Below, piece after piece: positions 1-10,348 of a stretch of DNA of 64,000 bases; positions within the stretch are counted from its first letter, which is position 1, and each line of letters opens with the position of its first letter. A program made the translations under genes and the position numbers. The notes below the pieces were generated by a model. It ran no database searches, was not told where the DNA came from, and was given only the letters and a program-made list of their open reading frames with translations. The DNA is taken from positions 32,057 through 96,056 of the forward strand of contig VCJN01001583.1 of assembly GCA_006384855.1 (NCBI GenBank), given 5' to 3'. This DNA comes from Tetraselmis striata. Its lineage: Eukaryota > Chlorophyta > Chlorodendrophyceae > Chlorodendrales > Chlorodendraceae.

Positions 1-2
1 CC

Positions 3-1293
3 ACCCCGCGACAGCAGGATGCCCCTCGCCCTGTACCGGAAGACGCCCTAGTCGACGACGCCCCGGGCGGCGCCACAGCGGCATCTATCGCGGAATTGGA
101 AAAACGCCTGATGGCCCAAGCGGAAGCGGCTGGCCGAGCAGTTCGAGGCGGCTACGGCCGCCTTACTCGCTCGACTGGCCCCTCCCGTGCAACCGCCTCC
201 TCCCAAAGGCACCCAGCCAGCCATTCCCGCGGGCGCGCCTGCGCCCGTGGGTGGTGAGCAAGGAGCGCAAGAGCCCCTTCCTGCTGAGCTGGACGCACTC
301 GACACCGAGCTCGAGTACGTCGACTTCGCCTACTTCGGCCAAGTCCCCCCTTCCGGTCTGGAGCCACCCCCACGCGACGGCGACGAGCCTCGCTTGTGGA
401 TTCTGACCGACGACACCGAATTGGAAAAACGCCTGACGGCCCAAGCGGAAGCCCTGGGGAAGCGGCTGGCCGAGCAGTTCGAGGCGGCTACAGCCGCCTT
501 ACTCGCTCGACTGGTCCCTCCCGTGCAACCGCCTCCTCCCAAAGGCACCCAGCCAGCCATTCCCGCGGGCGCGCCTGCGCCCGAGGGTGGTGAGCAAGGA
601 GCGCAAGAGCCCCTTCCTGCTGAGCTGGACGCACTCGACACCGAGCTCGAGTACGTCGACTTCGCCTACTTCGGTCAAATCCCCCCTTCCGGTCTGGAGC
701 CAACCCCACGCGACGGCGACGAGCCTTGCTTGTGGATTCTGACCGACGACACCGCCGCCCGCGGCCTCGCGGAGCAGCGGGGTCTGACAGCGTATGACAA
801 GTACCTATTTATTGGTTGTTATGCCTTCGCTCAGGCATGCGGCCAATCCCTGGCGGTACGGCCGTCACTGCAGTACAGTGCACGGTACCTGGGCCGCCTG
901 TCCCGCGCACGGCGCCCGCGCCCGGGCTCTGGAGCGCCCTGGACGGTGTCGATGGCGGCCGAGCCCCACCTTCTTGCCGCCCTCTCTCCGGCGCCGGCCT
1001 GCCGACCAAGTTTTGGAGCGTCTCCCCGCTGGAGCCTTCCGCCGCTTGGTCATTTTCAGCCACTCCCACTGACTGGCTGCGGGACGCCTGCCTGGCGACG
1101 GGCGCCCAGCCGCCCCCAGTGTCACGTGGGCATCGCACAGGTTGCGCAAAGGCGCGGCCTCGGCAGCGAGCTGCTATGCTGCGGTTCTGCTGCTAACTCG
1201 TCCCCGTCCGGCCGCTACACTTCGCTACATGTGCAAGCCTTTGGCTTTCTTCTCTGGCAAATCGTGCCTCCTGGGGTAAATGGTCAGATGTAG
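3..1293 (+). CDS. Ala/Pro-rich repeat protein fragment, frameshifted (Gag-like?)
   Basis: I do not recognise the family. The open frame runs in from the left edge (frame of base 3), then continues one frame over from about 187. It encodes 112-residue units in tandem. Each unit has an amphipathic, probably coiled-coil segment (ELEKRL, AEQFEAA), then a PPPPKG/PAIPAG linker, then an acidic-aromatic segment (LEYVDFAYFGQ) ending in LWILTDDT. The first unit lacks 11 bp present in the second (near 150-165), which breaks its frame, so the copy is probably dead. After about 830 the composition changes and the frame is probably not coding, although it stays open to 1293. A coiled coil followed by a Pro-rich linker would suit a retroelement Gag, but no zinc knuckle or protease is visible. 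Confidence 0.4.
93..753 (+). repeat. 336-bp tandem repeat, two units, coding
   Basis: Unit 1 spans 93-417 (325 bp) and unit 2 spans 418-753 (336 bp). They are nearly identical apart from an 11-bp gap in unit 1. The full unit is 112 codons, so its amplification keeps the frame. Confidence 0.85.
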
Positions 1294-1579
1294 TCATCTA
1301 GAGGTTTACAATACTTAGGAATGGTGTACTGCGCACGATCCCCGCGGTCGGCGCACGGACTGGGGCCTGCCGGCCCGCACCAGCACCACGACCTGAGGGA
1401 TCCACCCTCGGGCACCGGCACTCTCTGCTTTGCGCTCGCCTCAACCGGCTCGCGCACCCACCCACCCTCAGCCATCTTTCTGCGCTAGGAGACACCCAGG
1501 CCAAGCCTGTGGTTCTCGTCTTAGCCTCCAATGTAAGCAAGCTGACATTCTTTGGCAAATCGTGCCTCCTTGGGTAAAT
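1255..1579. repeat. 27-bp direct repeat pair, 298 bp apart
   Basis: The 27-mer beginning TGGCAAATCGTGCCTCCT occurs at 1255-1281 and 1553-1579 with one mismatch. Some similarity extends upstream of both copies. They could be flanks or ends of a short insertion. No coding is seen between them. Confidence 0.6.
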
Positions 1580-2190
1580 ATAATTATGTATGCCTGTCTG
1601 TCAGATATATTCTATTCTTGGCAGTGCAGGGCATATGTTATGTATTGCCGTACAATGACGGGGCTGACGTTCTGCCTTATGTGTGACTCTCCAAGGTGAC
1701 GCCCTTTGCAGTGCACTGTGAGAATGAGATGTGACATACGGGTGACGAAGCACTACTACTAGCGACTATTATTTATCCGTGAAGGCTGCTGTTGGTGGCG
1801 GCACGTCCATCCAGTTACGTGCGAGTACATCCGGCGTTATTGCCGGCGGGCGATAAATCCTTTTTGTAATCATTGTGGTAGTCGTACTAGTGCGGTGACG
1901 TGTTACATGGCACTGACGTATAAGGTACAAGGTTGTCCGTGTAGTACCGGGTAGTACGCGATATATTTATTAAGCCGGTACCGGGTATCTAGTACGAACC
2001 CGGGCGCGATGACGAGTCGTCCTGTGAATAACTACGACTATTAGTACATGGGAGCGCAAATCGCAGCCGTACGTATTTGGTAACAGTGGGGAATTTTGTG
2101 TACATTACTGCTGAACGGGCCTGCCAGTGGGCGTGCTGCTAGTGGTCGGCATGGCCTGATGGCCAGTGCCGACGATAGCTAGATTATTTG
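1580..2190. other. gene-free stretch
   Basis: No convincing coding. It is AT-richer than its surroundings and rich in GTAC and CGTA words. It holds one copy of the 9-mer TAGCGACTA at 1760-1768. Confidence 0.5.
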
Positions 2191-2348
2191 TAGCGGCGGG
2201 TGGTGACAACTTGTAACAATTGTTCTATGCTGAAAAACACGGTAGCCTCTCGCCTTTGCACCACCACTGCACACCCACCTTTGTTTGTCCTTGCAGTCTC
2301 TATCTTGTTGACACTGCCGCAGGCAACATCGAAGCGGACCGCCATCGC

Positions 2349-2699
2349 ATGGGGTCGCATTCGCATTCGCAGCCTTCGCCTCAGCGCGAGCCTCAGCATG
2401 AGCCCCAACCTCAAGGTGTGCCACCTTTGGACCCTCTCACAGGAGCGAATCCAACGGTACGCGGACTTGCATCTTTGCTCGCATCTCTCATCATGGCGCC
2501 GTGGGCTTCGCTAAGCGCACCTCGTCGTCGCGCATCTCGGGGATCTCAAGTCACCCAGAGCGATGACGACCAGTCTCAAGCCGGCCAAGGTGAGCACTTG
2601 GCCACGATCCGTGAGGAAGAGCATGGACATGAGGAGGAGGAGAAGGAGGAGGAGGAGGAGGAGGAGGGGCCCAATACAGTCGATGGTAGCGAGTGGTAA
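2349..2699 (+). CDS. small ORF with acidic Glu-rich C-terminus
   Basis: An open frame of 116 residues from the ATG at 2349. An upstream extension to 2220 lacks a better start, and a pyrimidine-rich stretch ending in CTTGCAG near 2297 could be a 3' splice site leading into this exon. The protein has a Ser/His/Gln/Pro-rich N-terminus (MGSHSHSQ), a middle region with LTGANPTVRGLASLLASL, then SQVTQSDDDQ and a run of about 15 acidic residues before the stop. There is no recognised domain. It could be the N-terminal exon of a mobile-element Gag or DNA-binding protein, or a chance ORF over a GAG trinucleotide run. Confidence 0.35.
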   Translation: MGSHSHSQPSPQREPQHEPQPQGVPPLDPLTGANPTVRGLASLLASLIMAPWASLSAPRRRASRGSQVTQSDDDQSQAGQGEHLATIREEEHGHEEEEKEEEEEEEGPNTVDGSEW

Positions 2700-3262
2700 C
2701 GCGCCTCGCCCGCCCGGCCCTGCGCCGGTTGCATGCTGCCGTCACGGGTCCGCGCCATTCACGATCAGCGCCACATTTGAAAATCTTCCGCCACATGTTT
2801 GACGCCAAAACTACCCGCTCGTGACACACGCAGCAAGCGAGCCGCACGTTTCGCTTCGCCGCAGCTGACCGGATGCCATGGCCAGGCGGCGGGTGGGCTT
2901 CTGACGCCAGTCCCGCCGCGCCTGCTCTAGCGCCTCTCGCAGCTCGGTCAAGATGGTGCGACGGCAGCTTGACCGCGATGGGCCCGGTTGCGACCCCCGA
3001 TGTGTATGATCATTGGGTAGCCCTAGAGGTCTACTATCGGCCCGTGGGGCTTCGCAGGGCTCTATCTCAATCTCGACGCCCCGGACCCAGGGGGGGCTGA
3101 GTGGGTGAGTGAGCGAGGCGAGGTACGCGTAGTAAAGAATCCTCGTATGCATATTTAAGATTTTTTCAGCATTATTCGTACGTATTGTAGTGCAACATTT
3201 CTAGAACATTTTCGCGACGAAACGAGTGCAGTGGGAACCCCTTGACTTGCCGGTCCTTAGTG

Positions 3263-3691
3263 CTAGAACCTATTGCCGGCAGCTAAACGAAATCCAGCTG
3301 CCATGCGCACCAGCCGCTCCTTACCCCACAGGCACACGAAACGTGCTTCATAGCCCTCGTCCGTCAAGTCATCAGCGTCCTCCATGCTCGTGTACACGTT
3401 CACCCCTTTCACTGCCTCGCGTTTGGTGTCGTTGACAGCGCAAAGGCGTGCATGAGTCAACGGCCCGCCTACCTTGACCTCGGCATCCTTGGCTGACGAC
3501 AACCTGATGCACGTCACATAGTAGAGGAGGGGCGGCGCATGCGGTAGGGGTAGGTCCTTAGGCGGCCCATACTCGGGGGGGGGGGGGGGGGGGGTGGGTC
3601 TCCGTCCGCCGGCGGAGAGAAACGTTGTGACTCTAGACTTCCTCATGGTGGCGGGGGGTGGCGATGGTGGTGAAGTGCTGGCTGACTCCAC
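3263..3691 (-). CDS. unidentified minus-strand ORF, possible C-terminal exon
   Basis: An open frame of 142 residues on the minus strand. The N-terminal part is Ser/Pro-rich and crosses the poly(G) run at 3575-3594, where it reads as poly-Pro, so that part is doubtful. The C-terminal 90 residues look like globular coding sequence (LLYYVTCIRLSSAKDAEVKV, then YEARFVCLWGKERLVRMAAG). The homopolymer may sit in an intron, with an exon from about 3540 down to 3263. It lies downstream of, and on the same strand as, the exon cluster at 4580-7200 and may belong to the same kind of element. Family unknown. Confidence 0.4.
   Translation of the reverse strand: MESASTSPPSPPPATMRKSRVTTFLSAGGRRPTPPPPPPEYGPPKDLPLPHAPPLLYYVTCIRLSSAKDAEVKVGGPLTHARLCAVNDTKREAVKGVNVYTSMEDADDLTDEGYEARFVCLWGKERLVRMAAGFRLAAGNRF
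3575..3594. repeat. poly(G) tract, 20 bp
   Basis: Uninterrupted G run. It is one of many such runs in this window. Confidence 0.95.
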
Positions 3692-3699
3692 GTTGCGCG

Positions 3700-4579
3700 A
3701 TGACTACTTGCGGTATACCGATCGATATTGTTGGTGCCATTATCACTCAGTGACCAAGTGATATGGAACCCGGCCAGAAGTGATGCGGTGTAGTATTATT
3801 GTATATCAATACCTAATTGTGATTACGGTATCTGGTACCTGGGTACCCGGGCCGACACAAATCAGTCAAGCATGCTGACGCACAATACCACAACCCATAA
3901 ATAATGTTGTGAACTACCAGCAATATGGAGATGCATCAACACACGATCAAAACAGTCACGGCATGACAGGAAATGATCAATATTGCAGAGTACATGCACA
4001 TATACCCTTGTTTGGTTACAACGGTCGATGAGATATGATATTACGCTCTATCGCGGCACCCATAATGTCAACGCTTATTGCGCGGCATGATGTCTCATGC
4101 ATGACATGCCTGAAAAATCATTAATGAAGCAGATATAAATGAATGCAATTGGCAGACAAAGTTTTGGAAAACATTCGTTCATTAAACATGTTATGTTGTT
4201 CACTTGTGAAAGTTGCCTTTTTTTTGAGCCATTTTGCACGAAATTCTCAAAACGCATGTTTTGGAGGCACAATTGCACAAAATCCCCTTGGTTGCACTCG
4301 ATTTCACTATTTACCCGCGCAAAACGTGCAAAATTGGGCATGCGCAGAGCGGATGCGAGGAAAAGCCTAAGTCAGGACGCGCGCCACCCCATCAATTCAT
4401 TGCGTTTGACGTCATATGATCGTGGGGCAAGCGTGCGAGGGCAAATACTTAAAGTGTCTAATTGTTACAGTGCTCAAATCGCATTGTCTAATGGGCACGA
4501 GTAGCCAACACTCGCACCCCCCCTCCCGCCCCCCACAAAGGCCCCTAGAGATACGTACGTACAACACCACCGTCTATCA
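3700..4579. other. gene-free stretch
   Basis: AT-rich relative to the window, with short ORFs in both strands that look like chance. No RNA gene or repeat was recognised. Confidence 0.45.
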
Positions 4580-7200
4580 TTATATTGTCAACATGTCCAA
4601 AGCGCACTTCTTCTCGTCTGCATTGAAGCGGTGGTCGTTGAACCACCTGCGTTTGTTGTCGACATCGAGTTTGTGGACGTTGAGCGCGGCACGGAGTCTT
4701 GCAAGCTCGTAAGTGATTTCCATGTGCCTAATGCCGTCGAGGGGCAACGAAGCACCGCACTCCCTATTCGCCGAAGGAAATATGTCTTTCCGTTACAGTC
4801 GGAAACCCCAGACACACCCGGCGCCTATATTTATATTTCCTGCGCCAGTCATATGATTCTACGTGAACATACTGCGCAGCAACTTGATGTACTAACACTC
4901 AGGACATCAGCCTACCCTGCGCTGCCATGCCCCCAGAGACATTTGAAGCGTTGATAATGCATGCTTATGACCCGCAATGCATGCTAAATAAACACGCAGA
5001 TGTTGTTACGGCTGCTCTACAACGCCGCCATCGCCATCGTCCAGATCATCGTGGCAAACGGCGGTGTCCTTGGCATGAGAGTGCTTCACATAGGAAGCCC
5101 CACCTGGCGAAAGCAGAATCAACAGTATCATGTCCGTGTCCAAATAAAACATGAGATAACTGAAAGTGCAGCTGCGGGGCGTTGCTGACATACCTCATTA
5201 TAAGGATGAAGCATGGGCGCAGCTTCAGCAACGGCCATCTCGCGCCGCCGACCCCTGCCAGCAGTGCTGGCGGAAATCGCCTCTGTCCGGGTGTATGTGA
5301 CCAACCTGTCTTGCACGATACTGAGTGGGAAGACGGAGCCCGACCGGAAGACTGCATTCACAGCGCCTTCCCAGGTCATGGTGCTGATTGGGGCTAATGG
5401 AAGCCGACTCCCACGGTAAGCGTCTCCAACTGTGAAGACAATTGGAGGCGAAGCCATGGGGTTGTCTAGGGCGTAGCACTTTGCCGCAACGAAATAGCTT
5501 ACCTCAACCTTGAGGATCTCTTGGAACCTATCATGCAATCCATCATGGTTCTCTCCCTCTGCGGCCCCAGTTGGCCCAAAGTCTACACTGGCTCTCGAAT
5601 GAGTATTCTGCGGTATGTTATAATCCAGGTGCATAAGGGCTGCACCCCAGTTCTCCCACCGCCGGGTTGTGTACACCCATGCATTGCCCTTCGGCAAGCG
5701 GTTGTACGCGCGTGAGCAGTATACATTGTAGGATTCCTGGTCCGGCTTCATCGCCATCATCCGGCCATAGTACGTCAGCATGTAGCAGTCCGGCGGATGA
5801 TCGATGTATGTGTGCTTTTAATGATGCTATACTATCACACAAGGCATACATGCATGCGGGCAGGAATCTAAAGCACTTACTTGATGTTCGCCGTATCAGC
5901 CCTCAACTGCTGTACCCGCAGCCCATCGGGGGCATACTCATCAACATATTGCCTGAAGAGAGCGGCATTGTGGTCATGCATATTGACGCCCTCCTCGCAG
6001 CAAGCTTCCTCAACCACCTTCGCGATGACTGCGCGACCCATGCATCTTGTTGTGCGTGGCGATTCTTCGCCGCCGCAGATCCCCCCACACTACCCCGATC
6101 CCGCCGCATGCTGATGAGCAAGTCATTGAAGGGGAGCTCGAAGTCCTCCAGTCGCATCTGTCCGCGCCAACAGCTAGGAGTGAGAAAGCATATGAGCAAT
6201 TATACACAACTAGTTGGGCCAATGCAACGAGGAAATAGTGGGGGGGGGGGGGGGGCACCTGCTTCACGACCTCGACAGCAAAAGCCCTCTCCGGATCTTT
6301 GCTGCACTTGCCGACAATTGTGTTCCAGAAGAACCTAACCTACACACCGACACTATAGAAGGATTATATGAGATGCTGAATGGATACATAAGATGCCTCG
6401 TTTGAAGCACAGAGTGTGTGGAAGAGGGGGGTTATGGGGGGCTCACACTCCTCTCGAGGGACATCTCCACCTCAGCGTTGTGCAGCCACTACGCTTCTCC
6501 TGAGCCGCCCATCTACACACCAACACGGTCGTATAGATTTGCTGCACATCAGGCGGGTACCATCGCACATATGCTCACATGTCTTGGCGATAAGCAGCTC
6601 GTAGTCCGCCTTGACGCCAAGCAGGTCGACGAGCACAGCCCCGATGCTCGGACGCTTCCGGGGAGGCGGCTTACCCAACAACTCGTGGGAGACGCAGTCC
6701 GGCAGATCTTCGTAGCGCTTGTCATCCCCGGTACCATGCTCAGGCTCGCCGCCACTACCCTTAGAAGGGCACACAGCAACACCACAGTTAGCAACAAGTA
6801 GACGGGATAGGGTTCTGTCCAAGTGCACCTTAGTGAAGGCGCGTGGTGCGAATAGCAACAAATGTGTATTACGGCTTGCCTCTTAGACACCACCTTCAAC
6901 AGTGCCTTGAAGGCGCGGTTCCCGTTCCTCTTCTCCCTCATGTCCCTCCTCCTCTCCCCCCGTCTCGTCCTTGTCGCTGCCGTTGATGCTAGAGAGAAAT
7001 CCAGTCGGTTCGCGTTCTTCGTAGTCGTCGCCCTCCCAAAAGACATCGTTGTCAGAAATTGCCATACCCCGCTCCGCCCTCTCCTCATCACCGTCCGCCC
7101 GGTCCTTCGTTAAAGAACTGCCAACCGGGCTATGGGCGATGCCTCTGTCGCTGCCAGCCGTGTCGTCGATGTCCATATCGCCGCCAGAACCGGTCCGAGG
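4580..7200 (-). CDS. multi-exon minus-strand gene of unknown, probably mobile, origin
   Basis: Exon-like blocks with good splice signals run leftward. 7200-6885: acidic (MDIDDTAGSD, later NDVFWEGDDYEEREPTG). About 6775-6490: YEDLPDCVSHELLGKPPPRK, then VKADYELLIAKTCEHMCDG. About 6345-6256: FFWNTIVGKCSKDPERAF, with a 5' splice site at a C run. About 6160-5879: LEDFELPFNDLLISMRRDR, later FRQYVDEYAPDGLRVQQL, ending at GTAAGT. 5814-5194: 207 codons, starts HTYIDHPPDCYMLTYYGRMM and ends PYNE before GTATGT. About 4800-4580: MEITYELARLRAALNVHKL, ending at a TAA. Not all junction phases match (for example 5879 to 5814), so either exons are mis-set or the copy is frameshifted. I do not recognise a catalytic domain. 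The acidic N-terminus and repetitive setting suggest a transposon gene. Confidence 0.45.
6240..6255. repeat. poly(G) tract, 16 bp
   Basis: Uninterrupted G run. Read on the minus strand it directly follows a putative 5' splice site (GTGCCCC...), so it would be the start of an intron. Confidence 0.9.
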
Positions 7201-7424
7201 TACTGTCTAATTTCTGAAAACACTGACGAATTACTAGGTCGCGCGACAAGCGACAGTTGCATCTCGCTCGTATACTGTAACACTCAGAGCGGACGACACA
7301 CCACATGGTTACCTATTGGTGAAGAGGTGTGTTGGGTGGGAGGCGACAAATTTGGGTGGGACGCAAATAAGCATGCGTGTATGGAATACAGTGTCAGTGA
7401 GAAAGCAGTATGGCATTACCTGCC

Positions 7425-7739
7425 GTCGTGATGTCGCACCCCAACCTTGTTGCCAGCGACCATGGTCGTGCCGACAATCTCGGAGTGATGAGACGACAAG
7501 AACCGCACACTGACCCATTGTCCCACATTATTTCGTAGGTCGGGAGCGTTCCGATGTTCTTCGAGCGTGCGGGGTCGACGCGAACGTCGGGTAGCCGGTG
7601 CGGCGGGTGGTGAGGGTTGGGCAGTCGGTTCGGGCGAAGATGGGGCGGGCAGCACTACGGTTGGCAATGCGGCGGTGGTCTTCAACTGCGTGAAGGGGGG
7701 GCGGGGGGGGGTATGACAAGCGTCGGTTAAGATTACCAT
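7425..7739 (-). CDS. unidentified minus-strand exon, Pro/Arg-rich then globular
   Basis: An open frame of about 105 residues on the minus strand, ending at a good 5' splice site (GCAG followed by GTAATG, near 7427). It has a Pro/Ala-rich first half (PAPSSPEPTAQPSPPAAP) with a basic patch (TRRSRRPR), then EEHRNAPDLRNNVGQWVSVR and FLSSHHSEIVGTTMVAGNKV. It is in the same orientation as, and upstream of, the 4580-7200 exon cluster. Joining it directly to the acidic exon at 7200 gives a phase mismatch, so either an exon is missing or the two come from different copies. Family unknown. Confidence 0.35.
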
Positions 7740-7769
7740 GGCAAACTAGAATCCGCACACTCGCAGGCA

Positions 7770-8330
7770 CTCACCGACAGTAAGCGGGCTTGCTCCACCG
7801 AGCATGCGTCGTTACTTAGTTGGGTGTCTGAGGTGTTGTACTTTGAAGTGGAGACTATTCCCGGCGAGGTGACTTTTTCACACACGGCACTGGACCGTAA
7901 GGTGGCCGCTCGGATTATCGCATACATCAAAGACGCTCTTCTTGCCGCATGATCTCGCTTTGCCGCGAGGCATCGCGACGAGGGTGCGCTGACGGGGGCG
8001 GCTGTGGAATACTGAGTGGTTAGATTCTGGGCGAGAGCGGCGGATTATATGCAGGTCAGACGAGGGATGATTTAAAGGTTGTCGCTCCGCCGCCGCGTGC
8101 GCATCTGCAGCGTCACGCCCGCCGCGCGGTTGCGCGCCATGGCGAAGTACGCTTGCGTGGGCCGGCGGGGAGGGGCATCATGTACCGTTTCACGTACGGG
8201 TACTGGTGTTGCTTTGAGACCTCACGGCGCAGGTACGGGTGGCATGCATGGATAAGCGCGGATAAGCGCGGATAAGCTGACGTTAAGCGGGAGTAGTCGT
8301 CAGGGTATACGAAATACGGTACTAGTATAG
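7770..8330 (-). mobile_element. copy A of an unnamed dispersed element
   Basis: This stretch is homologous, on the same strand, to 23205-24170. Shared landmarks are AAGCGGGCTTGCTC then GAGCATGC, the CACACGGCACTG segment, the CCGTT...GTACGGGTACTG segment, and a terminal zone of repeated GGATAAGCGCGG-like words ending in ATACGAAATAC. On the minus strand the shared part encodes ACSVEQARLL (ACSAEQARLM in copy B). Copy A lacks about 550 bp present in copy B. It abuts the minus-strand exon cluster and may be its 5' end. Confidence 0.55.
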
Positions 8331-8450
8331 TAAAAAATGAGTACGAATACAGTAGAAGTACCGCAGTAAGCGCGGTTAAGCGGACCCCGTTTCGACGAGT
8401 GGCCCTACCATGCCCATTATGTGCCCGCACGGCAACGGATCTCCCACCTA

Positions 8451-8474
8451 GGGGGGGGGGGGGGGGGGGGGGGG
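8451..8474. repeat. poly(G) tract, 24 bp
   Basis: Uninterrupted G run between low-confidence ORFs. The poly-Pro and poly-Gly readings across it are artefacts. Confidence 0.95.
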
Positions 8475-8719
8475 TCCATGTACATGATGAGTATGGCTGG
8501 CACATGTTGAGGGTGGCCCGTTGCGGCAACAAGCTTTGTCGTCGTGCTCGTTGGTGCGATGGGCCCGCTGCCGCAGCCGGCGTCGTAGCGGGAGGCGCTG
8601 CGACCACCACCGCCCGCCACGTACGCATGTTTGCCACCGCAAATCGTGCATGAAGCGGTGTGAACCTCTGTGGACCACGTCACCGACGATGGGCAAGCGA
8701 GCGTTGCATTGTGTCATGG

Positions 8720-9860
8720 TGGGGGTAGTCGGGTCGCTCTACTCGGAGTTCGTGATGGGTCAAATAGTCAACGTACGAGATACCGACAGTTCTCCTAAAA
8801 GTCGTGATACATGGGGGGACCGGTAGTTTCTAGCGACCGTTCGCCATTCGTTCGCCCGGCATATTTTGCCCCACTCGTGTAGAATATGGACATTAGACAC
8901 ATTTCCGTCGGGTGATATCTAGCACTAACGAGTTAATGTCGGGAAACACGGTCCGTAGATTCATCCGACATCCCCCAAATCCGACATCTGCCACCTTGAA
9001 CAGAACGAGCTTCATTGGGCTATAAGTGTATTAAAGTCGGATGCTGATTTAATTTAGGAACGCCCGAGCCAGCAGTGCTCGTACCTGTAGTAGCCGGAAT
9101 GGGGCGCAATATCTAATATAAATTCCCGCATCATCGGTGCAGTGGCAGTCCCAGGGGATTTTTTACCCACCCGCCCGCCAATATAAAGACCCCGCATGAC
9201 CGCAAGCACTGATTGATGTACGACGCTTGGTGATTTGCGCCGCTGCTACTGCTGGCAGCATTAATCCTTACCATTCAGCAGTCCCCACACTTCACACCCT
9301 TCGGTTAGACCCGGTAGGACATCACATCTGTCAGAACAACCCATGATGATGACTGATAGCACCTAGCGACTACATGATAACGCCCCAAGCCCCCAAAGCG
9401 CGGCTTTATGTTGCGTCAGTCATGTTGGGGTTGACTGTAGCCGGGACCAAAGAACACGGCATCAGCCAGCTGATCACTGCCTACTCTCGTCACACCACGC
9501 CAGCCCCGTCTCCTAGTCGGACTAGCCAGAAGGTGATCATACTGAAGAGTCGTCCGCAAGGGAGCAATAAGGGTAAAAGCTGGGTGTCCCTAACGCGGCG
9601 GTGCTACTGCGCCTCGCCCTACTGGTCGACGAAGCGCCGGCGGTTCGGCACCATCGCAAGTAGTCGTACCGTTCCCGTACCGTACCCAGGAATAGCCCGA
9701 CACATCCACCCGTCTCCCGCAAGCGCAGCCCCGGGCGCACAGGCAGTTGCGGAACCTCACCCTTTCTCACCTAGCCGCTGCCAGCGCGTGAAAGCAACTA
9801 CGATCTTGCGGGTACCCGTCTAGCGCCCCCTGTGCATGTGTGGGTTTGGCGGTTGATAGA
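8720..9860. other. gene-free stretch
   Basis: No supported gene. A 149-codon plus-strand ORF at 9374-9823 has no recognisable motif and a biased composition, so I do not call it. A TAGCGACTA 9-mer lies at 9364-9372. Confidence 0.4.
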
Positions 9861-9893
9861 CGTGTACTTGCAATGGCAGTCGCAGATGTCTTA

Positions 9894-10061
9894 AAAGTAA
9901 AGTAGAGTTCGCCCCCGGACATCGGCCGAAGCCGCCCCAGCACTTGACCTCGAGCGCCAACTGCAGTCGTAGGTCCGGCATAGCCAGTAGACCATTGCCT
10001 CATTCGAACCCCGAAGGGCTAATGCATCAACCGAGTAAACCCGGGACACGCCGGGCCGATA
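9894..10061 (-). mobile_element. SINE-like retroposon, 5'-truncated, with 14-bp TSD
   Basis: A 168-bp insertion flanked by a perfect 14-bp direct repeat, TCGCAGATGTCTTA, at 9880-9893 and 10062-10075. Read on the minus strand it ends in a CTTTACTTTT-type tail. The body is about 90% identical by eye to 36469-36612. The long target duplication plus a short-repeat tail indicate target-primed reverse transcription. It is shorter than the 36.4-kb copy at its 5' end (right side here) and lacks the tRNA-like head. It sits about 290 bp upstream of the PC-esterase start codon. Confidence 0.8.
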
Positions 10062-10348
10062 TCGCAGATGTCTTAGTCGCTACAATCCGGAGTGGATTCC
10101 TACCGTCGCAACTCGCGAAGTAGCGCGATGGCCAATAACTACTAGTAGCCACCCACGTACAGGAATTCCCCGCCGGATGTCGGACTTTGAGATGGGGCTG
10201 GAGGAGGTTGCTGCCGGCGCGAACACGACGACTAAATGCAGTGTGTGTACCCGCCTGCCGCGCTTGTTGCTACTGGTTCGTAGCGGCAGGCCGGCGGGTC
10301 CAGGTAGCGCTCCGTGTAGTGTTGAGCGCAGGCCAGGCGCGCGCCTCG

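Noticed and set aside
9374-9823. 149-codon ORF as a gene
   Set aside because: No motif, no splice context, and composition like the surrounding non-coding DNA.
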